From assembly GCA_937984275.1 (NCBI GenBank), contig CALJYC010000127.1, positions 1-36,916 of the forward strand: a DNA stretch of 36,916 nucleotides, given 5' to 3'. This DNA comes from an uncultured bacterium (GTDB taxonomy: Bacteria; Myxococcota_A; Polyangia; Polyangiales; Houyiibacteriaceae). This document shows positions 9,181 through 18,498 of the stretch, one piece after another. Both the position numbers and the translations under genes were made by a program. The notes under the pieces are model-generated. The model was not told where the DNA came from. It did not search any database and saw nothing but the letters and a program-made list of their open reading frames with translations. Within the stretch, counting starts at the first letter, position 1. Each line of letters opens with the position of its first letter.

Positions 9181-9954
9181 ATGAACTTCATGGCTGCAGG
9201 GCTCTCCGACGTCGGACTTCAGCGAGAGCACAACGAAGATAGCTACTGCATCTTGTCCAAGCATCGCTTGTTCGTGGTCGCCGATGGCATGGGCGGCCAC
9301 CGCGCCGGCGACGTCGCCAGCCACATGGCAACGACAGAGATGGCAGCGTTCTTCGATGCGACCAGCATCGATGGTGACGGCGCCGAATGGCCGGCCGATG
9401 ATGACTCGCGCTTGACGCCCGAGCAGAATCGCCTGGTGTCAGCGGTGAAGCTCGCGAACCAACGCATCTTCCAAGCGTCGGTTGGCAACCGCTCGGTGCA
9501 GGGGATGGGTACGACTGTCGTCGGCGCTTTGTACGCACGCCACGACCGGAAGATCCACATCGCGCATGTCGGGGACAGCCGTGCGTATCGGGTTCGCGCG
9601 CGCGGTATCACACAGCTCACGCGCGACCATTCATTGCTGAACGACTACTTGCTCGTCATGCCAAATCTGACGGATACCCAGCGAGAACGCCTTCCGAGCA
9701 ATGTCATCACACGGGCGCTTGGGATGCAGGATGCGGTCGCCGTCGATCTGTATTTTGAAAATGTCGAGCCCGGCGACGTCTACTTGCTTTGCTCCGATGG
9801 TCTCAACGGGATGGTGGGCGACGACCGCATCCTCGACATCATCTACACTGCCGCGTCCGACGTGGAGACGGCCGCGAAAGCACTCGTTGCCCAGGCCAAC
9901 CAGAACGGCGGCGAGGACAACACCACTGTGGTCGTCGTTCGAATCACCGAGTAA
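9181..9954 (+). CDS. PP2C-family serine/threonine protein phosphatase
   Basis: SDVGLQREHNEDSY, VVADGMGGHRAGDVAS, AHVGDSRAYRVR, LLCSDGLNGMVGD, GGEDNTTVVVVRI motifs. Confidence 0.93.
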   Translation: MNFMAAGLSDVGLQREHNEDSYCILSKHRLFVVADGMGGHRAGDVASHMATTEMAAFFDATSIDGDGAEWPADDDSRLTPEQNRLVSAVKLANQRIFQASVGNRSVQGMGTTVVGALYARHDRKIHIAHVGDSRAYRVRARGITQLTRDHSLLNDYLLVMPNLTDTQRERLPSNVITRALGMQDAVAVDLYFENVEPGDVYLLCSDGLNGMVGDDRILDIIYTAASDVETAAKALVAQANQNGGEDNTTVVVVRITE

Positions 9955-9956
9955 CC

Positions 9957-10451
9957 ATGTCCAAGAGTCTCGCGATTCGGCAGTTGCTAGACTGTCCGGA
10001 AAAAGAATTCTGGGATCGAATCTTCGGCGGCGAAGATTTCAATAACTACTTGTACGAGGGCCTCGGCTTCGAGTACGAGCTTCAGGAGTGGAACCCTGAG
10101 ACCGGCTACCGGCGTGCCAAGATCTGGCCCACGCGTCAGATGCCGAGAGCCGTCGCGAACGTGCTCGGCAACAGGTTCAGTTACGTCGAAGAGGGGACGT
10201 TCGACGCTGAAGCCGCGCGCTACGACTTTCGCGTGATCCCTTCGGCGGTGACCGATCGCATTCGGGTCCGAGGTACGGTCACGGTCGAGGCGGTCTCAGA
10301 TCATCAATGTGAACGATGTGTCACACTCGAGATCGGAGCGAACATAGTGGGCCTCGGGCGACTCATCGAGGCGTACTTCGTAACTGCGACCAGAGAACAG
10401 TACGCGAAGAACGCAGCCTTGGTGAACGAATACCTGGCGAGCTCTCGCTAG
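9957..10451 (+). CDS. DUF2505-like (START-fold-like) protein
   Basis: ATG at 9957, 2 nt after the PP2C stop; MSKSLAIRQLLDCPEKEFWDRIFGGEDFNNYLYEGLGFEYELQEW... Family assignment by recall only. Confidence 0.6.
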   Translation: MSKSLAIRQLLDCPEKEFWDRIFGGEDFNNYLYEGLGFEYELQEWNPETGYRRAKIWPTRQMPRAVANVLGNRFSYVEEGTFDAEAARYDFRVIPSAVTDRIRVRGTVTVEAVSDHQCERCVTLEIGANIVGLGRLIEAYFVTATREQYAKNAALVNEYLASSR

Positions 10452-12166
10452 TGACCCGCAGGTCGGCCGCCTTTGCGGGGATCGCTCGCGGCGTGAAGGC
10501 GGCGCTCCGGCGAGTGCTCGATTTGGATTGCTTGCACATTGGCGACGTTGTGAATCGGATCGATCTGGTGGCCACGGGCGCGAAGCGCGTCTTGCAGGAC
10601 CGGGTCTAGAGGCGCGACTGTCTCGACGCGAAGCGCTTCGGGTGCGCCTTGGTGGTGAACGCGCGGGGCCGCCACGGCCTCGCCCACGTTCATGCCGTGC
10701 AACAAAACGTTCATCGCGACCTGCTGCGTGGCGGTCACGATCCGGCTTCCCCCCGACGCACCCACGCAAAGCACTGGCTTGCCGTTTTCGAGCACTATGG
10801 TGGGCGACATCGTCGACACCGGACGCTTCCAGGGTCCCGGTAGATTCCGGGCGCCCCCAACCAGCCCGAACGCGTTGGCCTTCCCGATGCCGCTCGCAAA
10901 GTCGTCCATCTCATCGTTCATCACGATGCCACCTCCGGTGAACCGTGCGCCAAAGGGAAGGTTCACCGTCGTCGTGATCGAGGCGACGTTGCCCTCCGCG
11001 TCTACTACGCAAAGGTGTGAAGTCCCGGCGTTATCTGGAGCCGGAACGCTAGTTTGGGGCCACTCGACGGGGAAAGCATAGTCGGTGCTCGGATGCGCTT
11101 CACCGTCAGCTGCGAGCTCGGCGCGCTTAGCGATGCGGGACGGGGCCATGATCTTTTCGAGCGGTAGGATCACCTGGTCCGGGTCCCCGAAATAGCGCTG
11201 GCGATCGAGGAACGGCCCTTTCCAGGATTCGGCCATCGCATGCAGGAGCGGCGCGCCATAAACTGGTTCCGATCCCGCCGCCTGTTCCAGGATCGAGAGG
11301 CTTTGAATCATCGTGAACCCGCCCGCGCTCGGGGGAGGCGCCGTCACCCAGCGATATCCGAACGCCTTCGTGTCGAGCGGCTCGCGCGTTCGTACCCGGT
11401 AGGCGTACAGATCTTGCAAGGTCATGATGCCGCCTTGCTTCTGAACGGCGGCCACCATCTCTTGGCCGATGATGCCGCCGTAAATGACCGCCGCACCCTT
11501 TTCGGCAAATGCGCGAAGCACACGTGCCAAGCGGGGACGACGCAACGTCGCCCCGGGTTGCAGGTCCCACTTCGCCATCACCGGGTCTTTGCGGAGCTGA
11601 ACCTCGAAGGCGCTTCCCATCGCGCCGAGCGCATCACTCACCACGAAGCCCTCTTCGGCCAAACGAAGGGCGGGCGCAATGACCTCACGCAAAGAGAGAT
11701 TCCCAAAACGCGTGACCAGCGCCTCGATTCCCGCGGGCTCCCCCGGGACGCCCGCGGCGAGGCCACCTAGCTGAGAGGGGGAGCTCGCTGGGCCCTCTCC
11801 GTGCTCGCTTTCGATCTCGAACATCGTCCGGGTCGCCGCCCGCGGGGCACGCTCGCGGAAGTCTAGAAACGTCAGTGAGCCGTCCTTGGCGCAATAGTAG
11901 AGTGCGAAGCCTCCGCCCCCGAGACCGCTGCTCGCCGGGTTAACCACACCGAGGGCCAGCATGGTGGCTGCAGCCGCGTCGGCCGCGTTGCCCCCTGCTC
12001 CCAAAATCTCGGCGCCTACCTTCGAGGCTTCCGCGTGGTCGGCGGCGACCGCGCCGCGCCGGAACACCGCTTCGGGCCCGGGTCGGGCGGGTGAGTTCGC
12101 ACCAACGAGGCCCGTGATGAGGAACGCCGAAACGCACCACAACACGATCAAAAACGAGCGCTTCAT
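10448..12166 (-). CDS. ggt: Gamma-glutamyltransferase
   Basis: AVAADHAEASKVGAEILGAGGNAADAAAATMLALGVVNPASSGLGGGGF; autoprocessing Thr region NAGTSHLCVVDAEGNVASITTTVN. Confidence 0.93.
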   Translation of the reverse strand: MKRSFLIVLWCVSAFLITGLVGANSPARPGPEAVFRRGAVAADHAEASKVGAEILGAGGNAADAAAATMLALGVVNPASSGLGGGGFALYYCAKDGSLTFLDFRERAPRAATRTMFEIESEHGEGPASSPSQLGGLAAGVPGEPAGIEALVTRFGNLSLREVIAPALRLAEEGFVVSDALGAMGSAFEVQLRKDPVMAKWDLQPGATLRRPRLARVLRAFAEKGAAVIYGGIIGQEMVAAVQKQGGIMTLQDLYAYRVRTREPLDTKAFGYRWVTAPPPSAGGFTMIQSLSILEQAAGSEPVYGAPLLHAMAESWKGPFLDRQRYFGDPDQVILPLEKIMAPSRIAKRAELAADGEAHPSTDYAFPVEWPQTSVPAPDNAGTSHLCVVDAEGNVASITTTVNLPFGARFTGGGIVMNDEMDDFASGIGKANAFGLVGGARNLPGPWKRPVSTMSPTIVLENGKPVLCVGASGGSRIVTATQQVAMNVLLHGMNVGEAVAAPRVHHQGAPEALRVETVAPLDPVLQDALRARGHQIDPIHNVANVQAIQIEHSPERRLHAASDPRKGGRPAGH

Positions 12167-12188
12167 CGCTCGCACCTTGCCTCCAAAC

Positions 12189-12208
12189 CTGCGGGGATGC
12201 TACCGCAG
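12189..12208. repeat. Inverted repeat CTGCGG-N8-CCGCAG in the ggt/gshB divergent region
   Basis: Perfect 6-bp arms read directly; lies just upstream of gshB start 12215. Confidence 0.6.
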
Positions 12209-12214
12209 AGTTTG

Positions 12215-13168
12215 ATGCGCTTCGTGTTCGTGATGGACCCCGTGTCGACGGTCATCGTCGACGAAGACACCAGCTTTGCTTTGATGCTGGAGGCGCAGGC
12301 CCGCGGCCATCGGGTCGAGCACTGCCTGCCGAGCGATGTGGGGCTTCGTGGCCGCCGGGTCGTTGCTCGAGTTAGCCGGGCTTCGATGCAACTCGACGTC
12401 GAAGAGCCGATCACCTTGGGCGAGCCGGAGGACATCGACTTGGTGGACGTCGATGCGGTGTTCATCCGCAAGGACCCACCGTTCGACGACGCTTACCTGT
12501 GGTTAACGCTCGTTCTCGATCACCTGGAGGGCAGCACACTGGTGGTGAACAACCCGCGCGGGCTGCGCGAAGCGAACGAGAAACTCTATGCGCATCACTT
12601 TCCGGAGATCGTGCCGCCCACGATCATGACGAGTCACAAGGACGAGATTCTTCGATTCTTGAGCGACGTTGGTGGCAAGGCTGTCATCAAACCGATCGAC
12701 GGTCACGGCGGTGAAAGCGTCTTCCTGCTCACCAACGGGGACAGCAACCTCAATGCTTTGATCGAGTCCGTCACCCATCTGGGCGCGCGGAATGCGATTG
12801 TACAGGCACTCATCCCAGAGGTGTACGACGAGGGGGACAAACGAATCCTTCTCGTGGACGGTGAGCTTCTCGGTGTCGTTGGGCGCGTTCCAAGCAAGGG
12901 CGACCTCCGGAGCAACGTGCACGTCGGAGGCTCAGCGGCACCGGCGGAGCTTGCCGATGCGGACCGGAAGATCATCGAGACGATCGGCCCTCGCTTGCTC
13001 GCCGATCAGCTCTTCTTGGTCGGCCTCGACGTCATTGGCGGCAAGCTCATCGAGGTGAACGTCACCAGCCCGACGCTTCTTCAACAGATGTCGCGGCTCT
13101 GCGGGGAGAACCTTTCCGTCACAGTCATCGATCGACTCGAAGAGAAAGTCCGCGCCTACCCCGCCTAG
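12215..13168 (+). CDS. gshB: Glutathione synthetase (ATP-grasp)
   Basis: MRFVFVMDPVSTVIVDEDTSFALMLEAQARGH; VIKPIDGHGGESVF; FLVGLDVIGGKLIEVNVTSPTLLQQM. Alternative start at 12197. Confidence 0.92.
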   Translation: MRFVFVMDPVSTVIVDEDTSFALMLEAQARGHRVEHCLPSDVGLRGRRVVARVSRASMQLDVEEPITLGEPEDIDLVDVDAVFIRKDPPFDDAYLWLTLVLDHLEGSTLVVNNPRGLREANEKLYAHHFPEIVPPTIMTSHKDEILRFLSDVGGKAVIKPIDGHGGESVFLLTNGDSNLNALIESVTHLGARNAIVQALIPEVYDEGDKRILLVDGELLGVVGRVPSKGDLRSNVHVGGSAAPAELADADRKIIETIGPRLLADQLFLVGLDVIGGKLIEVNVTSPTLLQQMSRLCGENLSVTVIDRLEEKVRAYPA

Positions 13169-13177
13169 GGTGGCGGC

Positions 13178-13531
13178 TCAGCTCGAGCCAATCCGCACCG
13201 CCGCGGAGGCCCCCGCACCGGCGATCGCACCGATCGCCACGGCCACCAGGAATGCCACCGTTGCGCTCATGACATCGAGTCCGTCTAGGACGAGTCCAGT
13301 CATGCCAAAGAACGAGACGAAGAACGTCCAGAATCTTCGTGACCGCACCGTGCGTACGAAAAAATCGCCGCCCGCCACGCCATCGAGCTGACCGAACTGG
13401 CTCGGTCTCGTCGTGTCGTCGTGCGCTCGCGTCTGGTCGTCTGCGTCGGCGCGCTTGTCCCTCAAGAAAAGCGAAGCCCCAAGGAGCACAGCTCCGAGCA
13501 CCAGGGCCACGATGTAGACATTGATCAGCAT
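13178..13531 (-). CDS. Small membrane protein, NfeD-like membrane region
   Basis: 117 aa from ATG 13531: MLINVYIVALVLGAVLLGASLFL ... SRRFWTFFVSFFGMTGLVLDGLDVMSATVAFLVAVAIGAIAGAG. Located 16 nt after the PMK stop. Confidence 0.55.
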   Translation of the reverse strand: MLINVYIVALVLGAVLLGASLFLRDKRADADDQTRAHDDTTRPSQFGQLDGVAGGDFFVRTVRSRRFWTFFVSFFGMTGLVLDGLDVMSATVAFLVAVAIGAIAGAGASAAVRIGSS

Positions 13532-13547
13532 TTGGCGCGCCCTCCCG

Positions 13548-14480
13548 TCAACAAGCCTGGACCCCTGTTGCACCCCACGAGACATCGATAGGATGAAGTC
13601 CTTCGTCTTTGCAAGCCACTTCGAAGCCTTTTGCGGCATCAGGGTCGACGAAGAAGGCGACCGCAACGTCGCCGCCACCTGCTCCGCATGGCTTGGCACT
13701 CCCTGAAAAACGGGCTGCAAGCTCGGACGCGCGTCTTAGCCGTGCATCGACGATCGGGGCCCGAGCCGCGGCCCCGAGCATGCCCATTGCATCCGAGTAT
13801 GCGGTCGCTTCCGTGATCACGTCGACGGCATCCCCCGCCGCGAACGCCAACGCGAATCGAGCTGCGAGCTCCGAGAGGCGCTCCATGCATGCGCGGTACC
13901 CCTCGGGATCATCACGCCGAAGCACGTGCACCTGCCCCACGAGCTCACTGGTTCGCGCTGCGTGGCCCGTCCACACGAGGCGAATCACGAGGTCGCCCGG
14001 ACGCTCAAGCGCGTCCGTCGTGACGTCGTCTCCGGTTCGACTGAATCGCAGAAAGCCCCCGAAGGTCGAGGCTGCGACGTCGACGCCGCTACCTTCCGGT
14101 GCGACCGAAGCGTGGCCCCGCAAGGCAAGCGCGAAGACGCGTTTCAAAATCTCAGCGTCATCGAGGTCATGGCCGTGCGTTGCGAAGCTCGCGCCGGCTG
14201 CCGCCACGGCCGCAGCGGCCGACGAGCCTAGGCCGAGCTTGACGCGATCCTGCTGGAGGTCGCTCACCTCCAAGGTCAGGCAACCAGGCACCGAGCCCAA
14301 CTCGGCTTGCGCCAGGTGAAGGGTGGCCACGACCTCCGGGGGCATGGGCAGCGAGTCTTCGGACCAGGCGACGGAGACACGGCGGCCGACGGCGGCGACG
14401 ACCGCTGGAGCCCCTTCGAGCACCGCGTACTCGCCGCACAGAAGAGCCTTTCCCGGTGCGCTTGCCCCGACTGGTGTCAT
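13548..14480 (-). CDS. GHMP kinase, probable phosphomevalonate kinase
   Basis: SAPGKALLCGEYAVLEGAPAVVAAVGRRV; KLGLGSSAAAAVAAAG; ATGA overlap with the MVD gene; pathway context. Confidence 0.8.
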   Translation of the reverse strand: MTPVGASAPGKALLCGEYAVLEGAPAVVAAVGRRVSVAWSEDSLPMPPEVVATLHLAQAELGSVPGCLTLEVSDLQQDRVKLGLGSSAAAAVAAAGASFATHGHDLDDAEILKRVFALALRGHASVAPEGSGVDVAASTFGGFLRFSRTGDDVTTDALERPGDLVIRLVWTGHAARTSELVGQVHVLRRDDPEGYRACMERLSELAARFALAFAAGDAVDVITEATAYSDAMGMLGAAARAPIVDARLRRASELAARFSGSAKPCGAGGGDVAVAFFVDPDAAKGFEVACKDEGLHPIDVSWGATGVQAC

Positions 14481-15466
14481 TGATGCACCTCGACACCCGG
14501 CCCCGGTTTGGCGACCCACGTTCGTGTCACACCAGGAGTTCGGTCGAGCGCTTGGCGGACTCGGGTCGCGTCACCGATCCCGCAAAGCGCTTTGACGTGT
14601 GGTCCGGCGTCCATCGTCGCCCACGCCGGTATGCCGCGCTCACGCAGCCCGCGAACGGTAGCGAGAGCGGCCAAGGTTGCAGGCGCCCAATAGAAGATCG
14701 GCGGATCTGAGGTCATTGCGCAGCTGTGAAAGGCTAGCGTGCTCTGCTCCATTGCGGCGCCTAGCGTGTCGAGGTCGCGCTCCTTCACCGCGCGCTTGAT
14801 CTTCCTCGACCATTTGGGCGCCTGGTCCAACCAAGCCTCGTAGTAGGGGGACGTCTTGCGCGAACGCTCCATCCCTTCAGTCGAGCCCACTTTCTTCTTG
14901 CCGGGCTCGGTCGCCGCGACGATCAGGCGAAGGTTCCAATGCTCCCGTGGCGCGATCGGCCTAGCGGCCAAATCCGAGTCGCCGTGGCTGCCCGCAGGGA
15001 GCTCGACGAACCCACCATAGATCGACCGAGCCGCCGAGGCGCTCGATGCTCGAGCCAGCGCACTCAGCCGGCGGGCGTTGAACCGAAGACCCGCCGCCGC
15101 GGACGCCGATGCAGCCAGCGCGGCGAACCCTGACGCGCTAGACGCGAGCCCGGCCGCGGTCGGGAAGTGATTGTGACTCGTGACGTGCGCGCTCAGGCGC
15201 AATCGCGCCTCGCGTCGAACCCGATCGAGCATGGTAATGACCCGCTCGGCTTCGGCCGCGGTCGCCCGTCGGCCGTCGAGCCTCACGACGTCCGACGCTA
15301 GCGAAGCGTCGAACCGGACTCGCGTTTCGGTCACGAGCTGGTCCAGGGTCAGTGAGATGCTCGGAACGGCGGGGACGTTCCGTTTCACGTCGGCCTTTCC
15401 CCAGTACTTGGCGAGCGCGATGTTCGCGCAGGCTCTGGAGCTCGCTTCCATCGACCGACCGGTCAT
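14477..15466 (-). CDS. mvaD: Diphosphomevalonate decarboxylase
   Basis: ANIALAKYWGKADVKRNVPAVPSISLTLDQLVTETRV; NHFPTAAGLASSASGFAALAAS; SAARSIYGGFVEL. Confidence 0.93.
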   Translation of the reverse strand: MTGRSMEASSRACANIALAKYWGKADVKRNVPAVPSISLTLDQLVTETRVRFDASLASDVVRLDGRRATAAEAERVITMLDRVRREARLRLSAHVTSHNHFPTAAGLASSASGFAALAASASAAAGLRFNARRLSALARASSASAARSIYGGFVELPAGSHGDSDLAARPIAPREHWNLRLIVAATEPGKKKVGSTEGMERSRKTSPYYEAWLDQAPKWSRKIKRAVKERDLDTLGAAMEQSTLAFHSCAMTSDPPIFYWAPATLAALATVRGLRERGIPAWATMDAGPHVKALCGIGDATRVRQALDRTPGVTRTWVAKPGPGVEVHQ

Positions 15467-16359
15467 GCGCTCACCTCCGCGACGAACGAATCTTCCCCGA
15501 GGACGTCCTGCAAGCGCAGCGCTTCATCGCGCTTGGGCGCCAGAGCAAACATGCAGCCTCCTCCGCCGGCGCCCGTCATCTTGGCGCCAAGCGCTCCCGC
15601 GTGTCGTGCGGCTTGGCACATGTCGTCCAGTTTGGTGGTGCATAGCATCAGCGAGCTGAGGATCGTGTGGTTCAAGTCGAGCAGTTGCCCGAGCGCGATG
15701 TGGTCGCCGGCCTCGATGGCAAGCTTGGCGTTGCGCACCAGCACCTCGATGCCTTCGAAAGCCTTGTTCACGCGCTTTCGGTCGCTCTTCAACTGCCTGC
15801 CAACGGAGGCCACCATCTGTTTCGTGCTCGAGGACTCGCCACTGTAACCGATCACCAAGTGCAACGGCTTGTTCGAGCGTAGCGGCCGAAGGGCATCCCC
15901 CTTGCGATAGAACCCAACGCCTCCGATCGCCGACATGGTGTTGTCGATTCCCGATGGATTGCCATGAAAGATCTCCTCCCAAGCAAGTGCCGCCGTCGCG
16001 AGGTCGGTCCGCGAACGCTCGATGCCGAGGGCCTCGTCGATCGCGTCCAAAACGGCTACGCCGATCGCGGCGGAGCAGCCGAGCCCCGCACCGGCCGGGA
16101 GATCGACCTGCGCGCTCACCTCGAGCGGGGGTCGCGATGGATACATCGCCAGCGCAACAGCAAACGCTCGTTCGAGGGGCTCGTCTCCTTTGGGATCGGC
16201 CCTGAGCGCCAAGTCCCAAGGTGAGAGCCGCAGGAGGTCGCGCTCGGCTGCGGCCGCGGTGGCGGTGACGCCCCGTTCGATGCCCACCGCGATCGCCGGG
16301 CAACCGTGAACCACCGCATGCTCCCCAAGCAAGATGACCTTGCCTCTTCCGAAGCCCAT
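15463..16359 (-). CDS. Mevalonate kinase
   Basis: GKVILLGEHAVVHGCPAIAVGI; LPAGAGLGCSAAIGVAVLDAI; AKMTGAGGGGCMFAL. Confidence 0.9.
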   Translation of the reverse strand: MGFGRGKVILLGEHAVVHGCPAIAVGIERGVTATAAAAERDLLRLSPWDLALRADPKGDEPLERAFAVALAMYPSRPPLEVSAQVDLPAGAGLGCSAAIGVAVLDAIDEALGIERSRTDLATAALAWEEIFHGNPSGIDNTMSAIGGVGFYRKGDALRPLRSNKPLHLVIGYSGESSSTKQMVASVGRQLKSDRKRVNKAFEGIEVLVRNAKLAIEAGDHIALGQLLDLNHTILSSLMLCTTKLDDMCQAARHAGALGAKMTGAGGGGCMFALAPKRDEALRLQDVLGEDSFVAEVSA

Positions 16360-17381
16360 CAGGTCCCTCGGTCCGTGAGCCGCCCTGTCACTTCCTCGAG
16401 CAACTGCTTGGCTTCTTCGTCGAATGGGCTCGTCGCCAGGGCGCTACGCGCCTCGTCGGCCAAGAACCCGAGCCGCGTCTTGACCTCCCGTTCCGCCGCG
16501 GACAGAACCTTGGTGGCAGCGAGGACCTCGTCGTCTGTCGCATCGGCGCGTCCCCAGACGCCCTCGAGCACTGCTCGTTCCGCGTCGCCGTGACCGAGCC
16601 TACCAAACGCTGCCACGACGGCGTTGTGCTTGCCGTGCCGCAGGTCATCCCCCGGCTTTCCGGTCTGCTCGGCGTGCCCGAACGTTCCGAGGAGATCGTC
16701 CCGGAGCTGAAACGCGACCCCGAGGGGCGTGGCCCAACGGCGCAGTGATTGCATGCCCGCCTCGTCCGCATCGGCGAGGATGCCCCCAAGCTCCGCCGGC
16801 CCGCGAGTCGTGTAACTCCCGGTCTTCAGGTCGTGCATTCGCTCGACATCTCCGTCGGTCATCAGGTCGAGTTGCTGTCCCGCAAACACTTCCTTCTGGA
16901 TTCTCACGAAGAGCGCCAAGCCTTCCTCCCGCCGGCCCTCAGGAAAGTTGCCGCTGAGCAGAAGCTCCCAACCAAAGGTCGAAGCCAAATCCCCAGCGAG
17001 GATTCCGAGGCTCGCGCCCAAATGATCGTTCCTGTGCTTCTTTTGGAACGCGTAGTGTACCGCAGGCCCTCCACGGCGTTCGTCGTCCTCGTCCATCCAG
17101 TCGTCGTGAATCAGCAGGTACGTCTGCAGAAGCTCCAAAGCGGCGCCGACCTCGAAGGTCGGGCTGAGGTCACTGGCTCCACTGGCGGCCCTATAGGCGG
17201 CCGCGGTGACGATCGGCCGGAGCCGTTTACCCCCACGCATCGTCAGGTCGCGAACCTCGGTGACCAGCTCGATGGCCTGTGGCGACAGGCGACTGGCTTC
17301 CTCGCACTTCGACTCGAAAAATCGATCCAGGATGTCGTCGACGTCCCGACGGATGCCTCCCATCCAAGACTCGAGATCCAT
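16359..17381 (-). CDS. Polyprenyl (probably geranylgeranyl) diphosphate synthase
   Basis: LLIHDDWMDEDDERRGGP first Asp-rich motif; GGKRLRP; FQLRDDLLGTFG second motif. ATG 17381 preceded by AAGGG; upstream alternative ATG at 17471. Confidence 0.88.
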   Translation of the reverse strand: MDLESWMGGIRRDVDDILDRFFESKCEEASRLSPQAIELVTEVRDLTMRGGKRLRPIVTAAAYRAASGASDLSPTFEVGAALELLQTYLLIHDDWMDEDDERRGGPAVHYAFQKKHRNDHLGASLGILAGDLASTFGWELLLSGNFPEGRREEGLALFVRIQKEVFAGQQLDLMTDGDVERMHDLKTGSYTTRGPAELGGILADADEAGMQSLRRWATPLGVAFQLRDDLLGTFGHAEQTGKPGDDLRHGKHNAVVAAFGRLGHGDAERAVLEGVWGRADATDDEVLAATKVLSAAEREVKTRLGFLADEARSALATSPFDEEAKQLLEEVTGRLTDRGT

Positions 17382-17457
17382 TTGCCCTTGCGCCACGGTG
17401 TCAGTGTCCTTATTCCGAGCTACGTACACGGCAGGACGCTGCCGAGCAAGCAACGCG

Positions 17458-18498
17458 ATGACCTCAGACATTGAGCAGAGAAAGGCCGACCATCTCGATC
17501 TGTGCGCGACCGACGATGTCGCGTTTCGGCAGCGCACCACCCTTCTCGAATGCGTACGGCTGGTACATCAGGCGCTTCCCGAGGCCGACTTCGACTCGAT
17601 CGACACCCGTGTTCGGCTGCTAGGCAAGGAGCTCCGCGCGCCGTTGTTGATCGCCGCGATGACCGGCGGGCACGAGCGCGCCGCCGAAATCAACCAAGCC
17701 CTAGCCTCAGTCGCCAATGAGCTTGGCTACGCGTTCGGCTTGGGAAGTCAGCGCGCGATGCAAAAGCGCCCAGAGACGAGTTGGACGTACCAGGTTCGCA
17801 AGCGCGCGCCTCACGCCCTGCTCTTCGGCAACGTTGGCGTGGTGCAGGCGCGCGACCTGTCCACCGACACCATCGCACAGATGTTGGCAGAAGTTGGCGC
17901 CGACGCCCTGTGCGTGCACATGAACCCTGCCATGGAGCTGGTTCAACCCGAGGGCGATCGCAATTTCAGCGGTTGTCTCCAGACCTTCCAACGACTCTGG
18001 GCGGAGCTCGATGTGCCGGTCATTGCGAAAGAGACCGGGAACGGGATCAGCCGTGAGGTCGCGGCCCAACTTCGTGCGATCGGGATCCGGCACGCCGACA
18101 CCTCGGGTGCGGGCGGCACCTCGTGGGTCGGCGTCGAAACCTTGCGCGCCGACGGCGACGGGCAAGCGCTCGGCGAGGCGCTATGGGATTGGGGTATCCC
18201 CACGGCAGCGTCGGTTCGATATTGCGTCGAAGCGGGGATGACAACGATCGCGACTGGTGGCATCCAAACCGGCATGGACGTGGCCCGGGCAATCGCCCTC
18301 GGGGCGAGTTGTGCCGGCATCGCGCGCCACGTCTATCAGGCGTTTCTCGGAGGCGGCACCGACGGCGCGCGCTCGTTCTTGCTGCGAATCGAGCGTGAGC
18401 TTCGCTCGGTCATGCTGCTCTGTGGCGCCAAGACGATCGAAGAGCTTCAGCAGGCACCACGCATCGTAACAGGCGAGCTCCGCGACTGGCTCGCCTAG
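17458..18498 (+). CDS. fni: Type 2 isopentenyl-diphosphate delta-isomerase
   Basis: MTSDIEQRKADHLDLC; LLIAAMTGGHERAAEINQALASVANELGYAFGLGSQRAM; VIAKETGNGISREVA; DTSGAGGTSWVGVE. Confidence 0.93.
   Translation: MTSDIEQRKADHLDLCATDDVAFRQRTTLLECVRLVHQALPEADFDSIDTRVRLLGKELRAPLLIAAMTGGHERAAEINQALASVANELGYAFGLGSQRAMQKRPETSWTYQVRKRAPHALLFGNVGVVQARDLSTDTIAQMLAEVGADALCVHMNPAMELVQPEGDRNFSGCLQTFQRLWAELDVPVIAKETGNGISREVAAQLRAIGIRHADTSGAGGTSWVGVETLRADGDGQALGEALWDWGIPTAASVRYCVEAGMTTIATGGIQTGMDVARAIALGASCAGIARHVYQAFLGGGTDGARSFLLRIERELRSVMLLCGAKTIEELQQAPRIVTGELRDWLA

Noticed and set aside
17206-17457. N-terminal extension of the fni ORF
   Set aside because: Antisense to the polyprenyl synthase; the conserved N-terminus begins at MTSDIEQRKADHL (17458).
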